Positions 1 through 8,582 of a stretch of DNA of 64,000 nucleotides are shown here, piece after piece. The notes under the pieces were generated by a model. The model did no database searches. It saw nothing but the letters and a program-made list of their open reading frames with translations, and was not told where the DNA came from. Position 1 is the stretch's first letter, and the number at the start of each line of letters is the position of its first letter. Source of the stretch: Cryphonectria parasitica EP155 (taxonomy: Eukaryota; Ascomycota; Sordariomycetes; Diaporthales; Cryphonectriaceae); contig NW_024468909.1 in assembly GCF_011745365.1 (NCBI RefSeq), positions 1,240,001-1,304,000 on the forward strand, given 5' to 3'. Position numbers and translations under genes: made by a program.

Positions 1-369
1 GTCGATGGTAGTGTTGAAGTCGAACTGGGACATGTGCTCCAGCCCAACGAAAGCACCTAGGGCTTCGACGGCGGAATTGTGACCCGTAATGAGTGATGCA
101 TTTGGCACGAGATTGGCTGCATAGGCGAGCGTGAGGCAATTTGCGATGGTGTAAGTGGACTTGAATAGATATTGGGAGTCCTGGCAAGCCAAGGAGCAAT
201 TGACACTGTCCTTGTCGCCAATTCCGCAGCCGCCCTGGTATAGATCAATTGCAACGCTATTCCCGAGTGTCGAATAAGGCGGCTTGATGGCAGACTGCAG
301 ACCGAAACCTGAAGACGGAGGCTGGATGACCGAGACGTTGACGAAATTGTAAGCCGCCATGGCGCCCAT
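1..369 (-). CDS. Partial CDS, unknown protein, cut by the left edge of the window
   Basis: An open frame reads from an ATG at 369 (a second in-frame ATG lies at 360) to base 1 without a stop, giving about 123 codons of an unfinished protein. An in-frame stop lies upstream at 468-466, so the start is bounded unless an upstream exon exists. The product has several Asn-X-Ser/Thr sites and a Cys cluster (GGCGIG, NCSLACQ), which suggests a secretory or membrane protein, although no signal peptide follows the chosen start. I do not recognise the family. The frame could also be an internal exon. Confidence 0.5.
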   Translation of the reverse strand, partial: MGAMAAYNFVNVSVIQPPSSGFGLQSAIKPPYSTLGNSVAIDLYQGGCGIGDKDSVNCSLACQDSQYLFKSTYTIANCLTLAYAANLVPNASLITGHNSAVEALGAFVGLEHMSQFDFNTTID

Positions 370-833
370 GAGAGACGTGAATAAGCAAGACAATATCGAG
401 AAACGGCAGAGATGAGGATTGATAAATGTCTGGACGTGTGACGTATTGACGCTGCACCTCGCCCACTAAACTATGCTTGGAAGCATCCTATTTCCCCGCG
501 GGGAATGGGGGCTAAAACAAGTGACAGTTCAAGATTCCGTGGGTGCGTCGCCCGAGTCTCATTAATGCCATGATTTGAAGCATTTCGTGAGAGAGTTGTT
601 CCTAGCGTGATTGCAATTTGATCTGGGAGACACTGTGAATCACAAATAGGTCAATCAAGACTCCAACTATTTATAGAAGACCCAGCTATACTTCTAACTA
701 CACATTGTATGAGGACTTGGCGCTCTTTTATGAAGATGGCAGACGCAGACATTGTGTTCTCAGTGGACACATCTTAGATTTCGATGCTACTCCCATGCCA
801 AATTCGACGGCTGTTCATAAAGGGCTCAGCTGC
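370..833. other. Intergenic region
   Basis: Probable 5' region of the left-edge gene and 3' region of the DUF1772 gene. It contains AT-rich sequence with a TATA-like TTTATAG near 669. I see no supported gene or repeat. Confidence 0.5.
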
Positions 834-1337
834 TTAATCAGAGACGGTTCTCGCCACAGCAATCACACAGGCAACCCAAGCACCCAGGTCTACCGTCAGC
901 GTCCTCAGAGTATGCACCGTAAGCCACCTTCTCTGCTGCTCAACCGCCTCGCCCTTCCCATTATCGTCGATCATAGCCTTGATCTTGTACACGACCCCTG
1001 GCACAAAGGCGAGGTGCCCCACTGCGAGAGCCGCACCCGCCGCATACCACGCCCAGCTGCCCTTGGCCCGCAGCAGGCTGCCGTACTTGCGTATGTTGAT
1101 GATAGATGTGACGCTCGTGACGGTGAGCGGGAACAGGACGCGTTCGATGTCATGGATCTCAAGGACTTTCTTCCACCAGAGGGGCAAGATGGCCTTGGAC
1201 TGTTCTTCGAGGTCACGGTGGGCAAAGGTGCCGTACATGACGCGCTGGTCCCAGGCGAACCAGAGCGTGCATGTTGAGCTGATGAGGGGCGTCAGCCGGA
1301 GGAGGGTGGCTGGGTCGACGAAGAGTCCGGATGCCAT
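834..1337 (-). CDS. DUF1772-family integral membrane protein (anthrone oxygenase-like)
   Basis: A single-exon frame from an ATG at 1337 encodes 167 residues. The layout matches DUF1772: an N-terminal hydrophobic segment (about 7-27), a loop with conserved Trp residues (LPLWWKK) and then three more hydrophobic segments (about 63-80, 92-112 and 143-163). Fungal members include small anthrone-oxidising monooxygenases of polyketide pathways and many uncharacterised membrane proteins. No polyketide synthase or other pathway gene is nearby, so a biosynthetic role is not supported here. The family call rests on fold pattern and length, not on a catalytic motif. Start and stop are unambiguous. Confidence 0.8.
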   Translation of the reverse strand: MASGLFVDPATLLRLTPLISSTCTLWFAWDQRVMYGTFAHRDLEEQSKAILPLWWKKVLEIHDIERVLFPLTVTSVTSIINIRKYGSLLRAKGSWAWYAAGAALAVGHLAFVPGVVYKIKAMIDDNGKGEAVEQQRRWLTVHTLRTLTVDLGAWVACVIAVARTVSD

Positions 1338-2353
1338 ATTTCTTGGAGAGAGAGGGCTGAGGTGCTCGGTTCAACTATCAGGGCTCGATTTTGATAAATT
1401 TTTGAGATCAATTTTCAATATGATAGTCCGTCTTGGGAGCGTGTCCATTGATGTAGTCAGAAATGCTGGGGCGCCGAAGCCTACGCGAGTCCGAGCCTTA
1501 CCGAAATTTACCCACAGGCTTACGCTGATCACATTGAAATCAGACGAGACATCAACGAATTAGTGTTGTCGCATAAGCAAATATCAACCGTGGGCCTCGG
1601 ACTGTTGAGGAACAACGGCCGAACTTGAATCCGACGGAGTCAGATTATGGTCAAAAGGCCGTTTGCGCTGTTTTTTTTTCTCACTTTCTTTTCTTCTTCT
1701 TTCTCGAACTTGTATTCCTGGTCATCATCTAGCATCGATGAGATGATTCTCCGCAGAACAGATGGTGTTTAAGCCTAATCATGCTGCTTTCCACACCCAC
1801 ACAGAAGACGATTCCCCTGCTTCATGGATGTGGCTCATGGGAAGACAAGCCTGGCCCTGCGATGCTGCAAGTCGATTGCTCAGGAACTCAGCCTTCTCTA
1901 CACATCCAAGGGCTGAGATCTCATCTTCGCGACCCCACCCATTTTCTGTCTGTGCTTTCCAGCTGCCCGACCACCACTCCACCAACGCGAGCGACTGTAT
2001 ATCGCTGAGCTATCTCTCTCCAGCCGAGTCTGCTAGGCGTGAACTATGCCATGCTTGAGCTCCGCTTCAGCCTCTTAAGAGCCATTACGCCCGAGTTCAA
2101 CTTGTATTCGTATGATATCATGTCACTAGGATCCAACGAAACAGCTGTAGACAGGTGGAGGACTGGTGGTCCCGAAGCGCCGGCTGTTTCTAATTATGCT
2201 GAGCGGAAAACCGAGTATATGAATTTCAATATGAACAATATCATGCATAAAACAGGATGCCTGCACCCAAGCTCAGTGTCATCCAAACTTTTACCAAGAC
2301 CAAGCAAGAATTCGACGAGATCGCTGAGGAGATATAAACAGACCTAAAACAAA
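1338..2353. other. Intergenic / degraded sequence
   Basis: This contains a pyrimidine-rich tract (about 1670-1710) and several interrupted frames. From 2257 a coding-like stretch reads MPAPKLSVIQTFTK and continues past one TAA (2335-2337) into a charged Lys/Glu segment. It may be another eroded coding fragment next to the helicase piece. No intact gene is supported. Confidence 0.4.
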
Positions 2354-2814
2354 AGGAGAAGAACGCGCTCCACTGTACCCAGGAAGTCGTGTTACAAGCA
2401 AAGCTGTCTTGCCCAGGCCTTGATCCAGCACTTTGACATGAGTCTACCTGACGGTAAAGTATCATGTGGGCATTGCACCATCTGCGAGATAGGCGAGGCG
2501 GTAGAGCTTCCAGCCGAAGAGCAGCGGCTTCTAGATCGAGGACTGGTTGAGCAGGCCCTGGCCGACTGTCCACAGCGCGACAACCCGTGGCTTCTGGCAT
2601 GTGTCGTGTTTGGCATTATGAGCCCTCGCGTGAGGGATCTAAGATTGCAAACGACCAAAGCTTGGGCATCGATGGTAGACGACGATCTTCAGGTATGTTT
2701 CCGCACTTATGACCTCATAAGACAGTGTCAATCCAGCGCAGATTTCGCTGAAGATCGGCACAGGAGCTTTTGAATGAGTTTACCGAGGCCTGCGAGGCTG
2801 AAAGGACCAGATAA
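2354..2814 (+). pseudogene. C-terminal fragment of a RecQ-type DNA helicase
   Basis: The frame through 2420-2692 carries a Cys-containing helix (CYKQSCLAQALIQHF), then CGHCTIC, then a run with SPRVRDLRL. This order matches the zinc-binding tail of fungal RecQ-like helicases. An intron at 2693-2763 (GTATGT...CACAG, phase 0) joins CTTCAG to GAG CTT TTG, giving ELLNEFTEACEAER and a natural stop at 2812-2814. The helicase motor (Walker A, DEAH box) is absent upstream, where frames are broken. I read this as a stranded 3' end of a helicase gene, possibly a telomere-linked or repeat-borne copy. The family call is from memory of motif order only. Confidence 0.5.
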
Positions 2815-3375
2815 GGCCGCGATGTAGCGCAAATGACAAGACCTAGAAGGCGTATGATGAGGCGTCGGGGTACTTGGGATTTTATAACGCCGCAGGCATG
2901 GATGTCCCTTGCCATGGGCCACTCACGAGGGAAGGCTTGTTTCCTGACAGATCAGCACAAGCTTCCAACTTATGTGAGGTCTCAAACAGGCTGTGGTTAT
3001 GGCAAAATCTCTGATATCAATAGTGGGTCAGGACGATCCAGTGTGTTTTGTCTTGACAGTATCCAACTTGTTGGCTAGGCAGGGCTGTTCTTGAGTTGTT
3101 TTGGCATCAGAAGCAGTGACGAGGCCTGCAACTTTTGTGGAAGGTAGATAACCGCAAGCCGACCTTTAATTTCGACTACTAGAACCTGGCCACTAAGGCC
3201 GAGTGGTTTTCTTTCTCAATGAGGTTGCATGTATGGGAAGAAATGCAGCAAGTTTCTTCAACATTCTATATTATTGCTGCCGTCTGGAAGGAAATTCAGA
3301 GATATGAAGGAGGCTTCGGCAGGTGTAGGATCCGCTTGAACTTAAATGAAACACCTTGTTTGAGAGATCCGTCCA
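2815..3375. other. Intergenic region
   Basis: Short interrupted frames only. It lies between the helicase fragment and the 3' end of the bZIP gene. No gene, RNA or clear repeat is seen. Confidence 0.45.
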
Positions 3376-4089
3376 TTATGACGAGGATGTAATATGATCA
3401 AGGAGCTCAAAGAGTCGATTCGTCTCGACCCGACACGCCTCCCCAGGCCGCAACGCCCTTCGAAACCCAGGCCCGAGCCACGCCCTGACCATGGCCACCT
3501 CCACAGCACCGCTGAGGTTCTGCTGCTCGACGATCTGGAAGGCCGAAGTGCAGGCTATCGTGGACTCACCGGGGCCAGAGGGCGGCAGGGTCTGGCAGTT
3601 GCAGTTCGAGCCGTCGTCATCGTCAATGATCTCGTCTGGCGTTGGGGTGACAGTTCTGGCGGTTGCCTGGCCGGCAGGGTCTGATGAAATAGATGTAACT
3701 GGGACGTTATGCTGTAATACTGATGGCTCGGAAGGATCTGAGACTTTCTGAGGGTCCTTTTCGTAGTGGGTGTCTGGTATCACCACCGGTGCAGTCGCAG
3801 GAACAGGGGGCGACGGCCCGGCGCAACGAGGGAATAGAGACTGCCGGTGTAGCGTCTGAGTTCCGCGAGCGCGTAGGTCCTCAAGCTCGGCCGTCAGGAC
3901 CGAGATGGTCGATAAAGCAGCCTCCAGTCTCGCGTCGGCCTCCTCCAGCCGCTTCTCTAGATCCTCAAGCCGGGACTTGACACGGGCTCGGTGTCGGCGC
4001 TGGTTGTTGCGCGTGCGGATGGTGTTGTGGTCGGTTGGTTTTAGAGACCATTTGTCCATGAGTGTCGACTGAGCTTTGGCATGCTTCAT
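3376..4089 (-). CDS. bZIP transcription factor, divergent to arsM
   Basis: An uninterrupted frame encodes 237 residues from an ATG at 4089; an ATG at 4059 is an alternative, and the open frame extends back to 4263. Residues 22-38 form a bZIP basic region (RTRNNQRRHRARVK), followed by a leucine-zipper-like coiled coil to about residue 72. A Cys pair (NCNC) lies in the middle. The C-terminal part (AWLGPGFRRALRPGEACR, then LFELLDHI) resembles the conserved tail of a fungal bZIP family known to me. The gene is divergent from arsM with 333 bp between start codons and an inverted repeat in between. In yeast the bZIP Yap8/Arr1 senses arsenite through cysteines; a similar role here is inference from position only. 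Confidence 0.8.
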   Translation of the reverse strand: MKHAKAQSTLMDKWSLKPTDHNTIRTRNNQRRHRARVKSRLEDLEKRLEEADARLEAALSTISVLTAELEDLRARGTQTLHRQSLFPRCAGPSPPVPATAPVVIPDTHYEKDPQKVSDPSEPSVLQHNVPVTSISSDPAGQATARTVTPTPDEIIDDDDGSNCNCQTLPPSGPGESTIACTSAFQIVEQQNLSGAVEVAMVRAWLGPGFRRALRPGEACRVETNRLFELLDHITSSS

Positions 4090-4214
4090 CGCCACTGATG
4101 TAAACCTGAGTGAGCTGTTTTTGTTGGGTAATAATGAGACGATGTGAAGGAGATCAATCGGTGTGCAGCAGTGAGGCGAAACAGGGAAATTTTCTGGTGA
4201 CAGAGCGAATTCTT

Positions 4215-4269
4215 CCCGTTTTGGGTTTAGTCGCAGTCGGTGACATATCGATATTTCTCCCAAAACGGG
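4215..4269. promoter_or_regulatory. 11-bp perfect inverted repeat in the bZIP/arsM divergent promoter
   Basis: CCCGTTTTGGG at 4215-4225 is repeated in inverted orientation as CCCAAAACGGG at 4259-4269, with a 33-bp spacer. The arms keep partial similarity beyond the core. It lies upstream of both genes, so it is a candidate paired operator, possibly for the adjacent bZIP. No binding data are implied. A stem-loop in a transcript is the alternative. Confidence 0.45.
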
Positions 4270-4312
4270 TTAGCAGGGAGAGGCGATGTGTATCGTCCAT
4301 CATATAAAGCAC

Positions 4313-4318
4313 TGGTTC
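4313..4318 (+). promoter_or_regulatory. TATA box, arsM promoter
   Basis: TATAAA occurs in CATATAAAGC about 105 bp upstream of the arsM ATG, downstream of the inverted repeat and oriented toward arsM. Confidence 0.4.
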
Positions 4319-4422
4319 TCGAACAGTATGATCCTGGATAGAAAAAGAAAGGCCAACAACTCTGAGTGTCAATAATATATTTTGACGTATTTTGTTTGGT
4401 ACAGAACCTACTACAAACCAAG

Positions 4423-5740
4423 ATGGAGGCACAACAAATTTACAACCACGTTAGCGAGCGTTACAGTGCCGCATCGAAGGGCACCGCGGCCGAGTACGGT
4501 CATGCTGTTGCTAAAGCTTTTGGATATACAGACCAGGAGCTCGAGGGGATCCCAAAGGAGTCCAACCTGGGGCTAAGTTGTGGGAATCCATTGGCAGTGG
4601 CTACTATCCGTGAGGTAAGCTGCTCCAGAGACAGGGAATCTTATGCCCCTCTTTTCTGCCTACTGGTTCACATCTGAGGAAACACGCAATATCTGCTGTA
4701 CTATGGATCGTGGCTGAAGCTGACCAAGCCTGTAGGGCGAGACAGTTATTGACCTAGGAAGCGGTGCCGGTTTCGATGCTTTCTTGGCTGCCAATAAGGT
4801 CGGACCAACTGGCAAGGTCATCGGTGTCGACATGAACAAGGTGAGCCAAGCCGCATGACCGGTGAAAAATAAACTCACATAACTGACTCGGCCAAACTCA
4901 GGACATGCTCAGACGAGCCAACGAGATTAAGCTCAAGCACCAAAAGACCAATGTTGACTTCGTTGAGTCCCAAATTACCAACGTATCCGCGCTTCCCTCC
5001 GACACCGCCAACGTCATCATCTCGAACTGTGTCATCAACCTCGTCCCAGAGGAGGAGAAGCACCTCGTCTTCAAGGAGATGCACCGGCTGCTCAAGCCCG
5101 GCGGACGAGTCGCCATCTCCGACATTCTGGCCAAGAAGCCGCTTCCGGAGAGACTGCGCGCCAACATGGCCCTGTACGTCGGGTGCGTGGCGGGCGCCAG
5201 CCTGGTCGAGCAATATCAGCAGTACCTGCAGGAGGCGGGCTTCGCGGCGGAGAGCGTATTCATCAAAAACGACGAAGCGGATCTGAATGTTTACTTGGAG
5301 ACAAACCCAGATGGATCACGGACGGCTGGGGGAAAGGGGGGCAACCTGTGCTGCAACCCAAGGATCGAGAGTGCACCAGCTCAGCCAGCCGTCTCCTCGT
5401 CCTGTTGCTCCAACGGTAGTGCTAAGCTTGCTGCTGCTGCTGCTGCTCCTGCTGCTTCCACATCCTCGTGCTGCAAGCCGCAGGACAAGGGAACAGACGC
5501 AGCGGCAGCGGCAGCAGATGCAGCAGCAGCATCGGCGTCATCATCGTCTTGTTGTGGTGGGAGTGCCTCGACAGATCAGCCGTGTGCTTTCGACGAGAAA
5601 GATCTGGCAGATCTGGAAGGCGAGGACCTGAATGATTGGGCGGGTAAGTTGCGGGTGCTCCCTCTGTGCTGGCGTAATTTTGACGAGCCATTGCTGACTT
5701 CAAAAAAGGGTCGTACAAGATTTATGCAGTCAAGATGTAA
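4423..5740 (+). CDS. arsM: Arsenite S-adenosylmethionine methyltransferase (ArsM)
   Basis: Four exons (4423-4614, 4736-4840, 4902-5643, 5709-5740) encode 356 residues. All junctions keep frame and use GTAAGC/GTGAGC/GTAAGT donors. The SAM motif is [11 protein letters not shown] (residues 68-78). Cys53, Cys142 (SNCVINLVP) and Cys194 (YVGCVAG) match the three arsenic-binding cysteines of ArsM enzymes. The last tiny exon supplies [10 protein letters not shown], a typical ArsM ending. ArsM methylates As(III) in the cytosol to mono-, di- and trimethyl species. An unusual Ala/Ser-rich tail (about residues 245-325) holds four Cys-Cys pairs. The divergent bZIP may regulate it. No Acr3 efflux pump or ArsH is in the window. 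Confidence 0.93.
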
Positions 5741-6894
5741 TCAAAGCTGGAGTGCCGCAGGGAGAAGACCAGTCCAGTGCTGGAAGGTATGGTGTTAGGA
5801 AAGGTCTGAGTCGTAGTAACAGTGACGTCTGCAGTTCATGCATGAACTACGCTTATCCTCCATCTTGACGAGCCTCTTCTGCCAAATGTGAAATGGCCCC
5901 TGACACTTCTTGAGAGCATAAACTCGTTGATGCCTTTCTGTCAGAGTAGGTTCTCTTCTGCAATGCAGGATTGCAGGTAGTAAGCCCTTTCTTATGGCCA
6001 GACACGTGCTAGATTATGCTCTGACGACGCCTCTGTGGGTGGATGTGAGGCCATACTTTGGTACACGTGCTCGCCTCTGTCCCCGATAATTGGAATGACC
6101 TGCCGGGCCTGCTAAACCCGCTATTAACCCTGCCACAGCAGTCAGTGATCACCCCTAGCGGCCCAATCATCATTGTTGCGAAGCCCCCCTATGCTGACCT
6201 TCAGGCCCCCTCTCAGTGCTGGGCTAGCAGGGGCCCACCACACTAGAGGGGGGCCCCTGATAGCCCTGCCCCAGCGTGCCCCAGCTTGCATAGCACTACA
6301 TACAATAGTAGTATGCATATCAACGAAGTCCCCGCAGATCGCGACCAGACCCCAAATGCCACCTCCCTCTTTGGGAAGACCAGGGCGATCATTGACCAAG
6401 GCACCAACCAATGGCCTGCACGCATATGAGCATGCTGACCGTTCGGTGAGGCCTGCACGGGGAAGGCGCTCAGGTGCCGGGTTGCCGAGCTGGAAAGGAA
6501 CCCCAGGCTACGGGACAAAATACTACACACACACACAAGGTTGGCCACGCATTATGGGAGGTGGCACGCGGCAGCTTAATGCCACCTGCATGGAGGGAAG
6601 GAAAAGAGGGATGCGTTCTTTCTGTTACCAAGGAGGATAGGACGTCTCCCTCAGGGGTTTCTGGAGCATAAGAAAAACAGAGGGACGAAGGCTTCCTTCT
6701 CGTCCTTCCTTCTCCTTGCTCTACAGCTTGGACTCGTCTGCCGGTGGTATTATGTTGCGTTGCTGGAGGGTGCCGACCTGAATCCCCCGAGACTCTTCAC
6801 GGCGGAGCAGCACGCCTGCCCCAAGTCGAACATCTTCGCCGAGCTCGCTGTGCGAAGAGATCCGCCGACCTCCTCCCTCGCCGCCGCAGTCATC
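5741..6894. other. Intergenic region
   Basis: Downstream of arsM lies a 16-bp perfect palindrome (AGTTCATGCATGAACT, 5833-5848). A short CA repeat occurs near 6527-6537. The last roughly 200 bp is probably the 5' region of the iron transporter gene, whose frame stays open upstream of 6895 but without an ATG. No other gene is supported. Confidence 0.5.
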
Positions 6895-7929
6895 ATGTTC
6901 GACTCCCTGAGACGCGCCCTGCGCAATGGCTCAGAGGAGCCCTCCACTGTCTCTTCGAGCCTACCCCTCTACTCGCCCCTCGCCGCCGACACTTTCGAGT
7001 CCTCCTCCTCCGCCGGCATCGTATCCGATTCGATAGACGACCTTCCCCTCTCAGGCAGCCAGGGCTCTCTCAAGGCCGCCCAGCGCCATGCCGCCTCCTC
7101 CCAGCTATGGCTGAGCCGGCCCTCCCTCTCACGCTTCCTCGCTGATTTCACCCTCGGCTTTGCGGACGGCCTCACAGTGCCATTCGCCCTAACGGCGGGC
7201 CTGTCGAGCCTCGGACAGACAGACACGGTGATCTACGCCGGCATGGCGGAGATCTGTGCTGGGAGCATATCTATGGGGATTGGCGGGTATCTGAGCGCCA
7301 AGGGGGAGGCTAGGGCTAGCCTCCCTGGGAAAGACACCGATCCCAGCCATGAGGATGATGATGAAGAGGCTGGGGAGAGGTGTATGGATGAGAAGGCTGG
7401 CTTGGCTGTGGACAGCTATCTTGCACCACTCGATCTGCCTCGAGAACTACTTGACCTGGTTAGGCAGCATGTGCACAGCAGGCATGACGTGGCGACAGCA
7501 ATAGAGAGAAAGCTGGCCGTACAAGAGGAGGAGGATAAAGAGGACGAAGAGCAGGATGCCGGCCCTCAGCCTATCATGTCTGGCATGTCTGTGGCACTAG
7601 GTTACCTTATTGGCGGCAGCCTGCCTCTCTTTCCCTACTTCATTGTCAAACATGTCGGGGACGGCCTGCTATGGAGCTTCATTGTCTGCATTATCGCTCT
7701 CTTCTCCTTTGGGTTCATCAAGGACTTTGTGCTGCACATGCACAAGCAGAGAGAGGAGGTTTGGGTCAAGGATAAGGGGCTGGGCAGGCTGGGCTGGAGG
7801 TGGGCAGATGTGCGGAGGAGCTCATGGGAGGGCACACAAATGGTCATGTTGGGCAGCATGGCAGCACTGGCTGCTGTGTTCTGTGTGAGGCTTTTTGATG
7901 GGATGGGGTATGGTGGCCCTGAGCATTGA
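6895..7929 (+). CDS. Vacuolar iron/manganese transporter, Ccc1/VIT1 family
   Basis: Single exon, 344 residues. The frame is open upstream, but the first ATG is at 6895. The diagnostic first-helix motif ADFTLGFADGLTVPFALTAG sits at residues 83-102 (Asp84 and Asp91), followed by helix 2 with CAGSISMGIGGYLS. Three C-terminal helices follow (YLIGGSLPLFPYF, SFIVCIIALFSFGF, and the segment before RLFDGMGYGG). A charged acidic loop lies between helices 2 and 3, where the family's metal-binding domain sits. Ccc1 proteins exchange cytosolic Fe2+ or Mn2+ into the vacuole. Length is close to yeast Ccc1 (about 320 residues). The Ser-rich N-terminal 70 residues are probably cytosolic. Confidence 0.92.
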   Translation: MFDSLRRALRNGSEEPSTVSSSLPLYSPLAADTFESSSSAGIVSDSIDDLPLSGSQGSLKAAQRHAASSQLWLSRPSLSRFLADFTLGFADGLTVPFALTAGLSSLGQTDTVIYAGMAEICAGSISMGIGGYLSAKGEARASLPGKDTDPSHEDDDEEAGERCMDEKAGLAVDSYLAPLDLPRELLDLVRQHVHSRHDVATAIERKLAVQEEEDKEDEEQDAGPQPIMSGMSVALGYLIGGSLPLFPYFIVKHVGDGLLWSFIVCIIALFSFGFIKDFVLHMHKQREEVWVKDKGLGRLGWRWADVRRSSWEGTQMVMLGSMAALAAVFCVRLFDGMGYGGPEH

Positions 7930-8582
7930 TGGCAGGTTGATGTGTCTCAGACTAGATAGTCAAGCAGCATACCAATAATGCATCATCCACTTGAACACGA
8001 CACACATTTGACTGTGGTCAAGTCTGCACAGCTCAGCAAAAGAGCAGCAACATGGTTAAATGCTTGGTCAATTGCTCATCAAATGTAGAGAACTGAGGTC
8101 TATTCATCCATCATTGCCCATGTTGCCCATATCATCAATTGGCAAGCTCCCAAGGCTGTTCATGTTGTTCCACCTCATAGTCAACAATCTTGAAACCAGA
8201 AAGGAAAAGGAAAAATGAAAAGGGGAAAAAGAACTCCTCGACGCCATTCCGAGAGAGCCTTGTTGAACTAAGCAGTCATGCACCCATCTATGCAGTTCAT
8301 CATCCATTCAATCCTTGTCGAAATTCCAAATGAGGCCAACTCTGATGTGGCCCAGGCAGATGTGTGCAGCTTTCGAAAGGTATGTGAATGCGTCCAAAGT
8401 ATTGGATCAGTCGACCAGACCAACCAATAAGTTGCTGAAGTCTTGCATACATGAGGCGTATATGGTTGCGCGTGTCGGGTAGGGGGAAAAGCGAGGTATG
8501 TGCTTCCCCGAGGTCACGTCTGCCCAGCTTCCTTAAAAGCTGCCCATGCATACATCGCAGACACAGCAGGCCTGTTGTAGCG
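7930..8582. other. Convergent intergenic region
   Basis: Probable 3' untranslated regions of the convergent iron transporter and secreted-protein genes. No further coding potential is seen. Confidence 0.45.

Noticed and set aside
705..1563. Long plus-strand frames over the DUF1772 gene
   Set aside because: They overlap the membrane-protein frame, begin at non-ATG codons or inside the gene and have no recognisable features.
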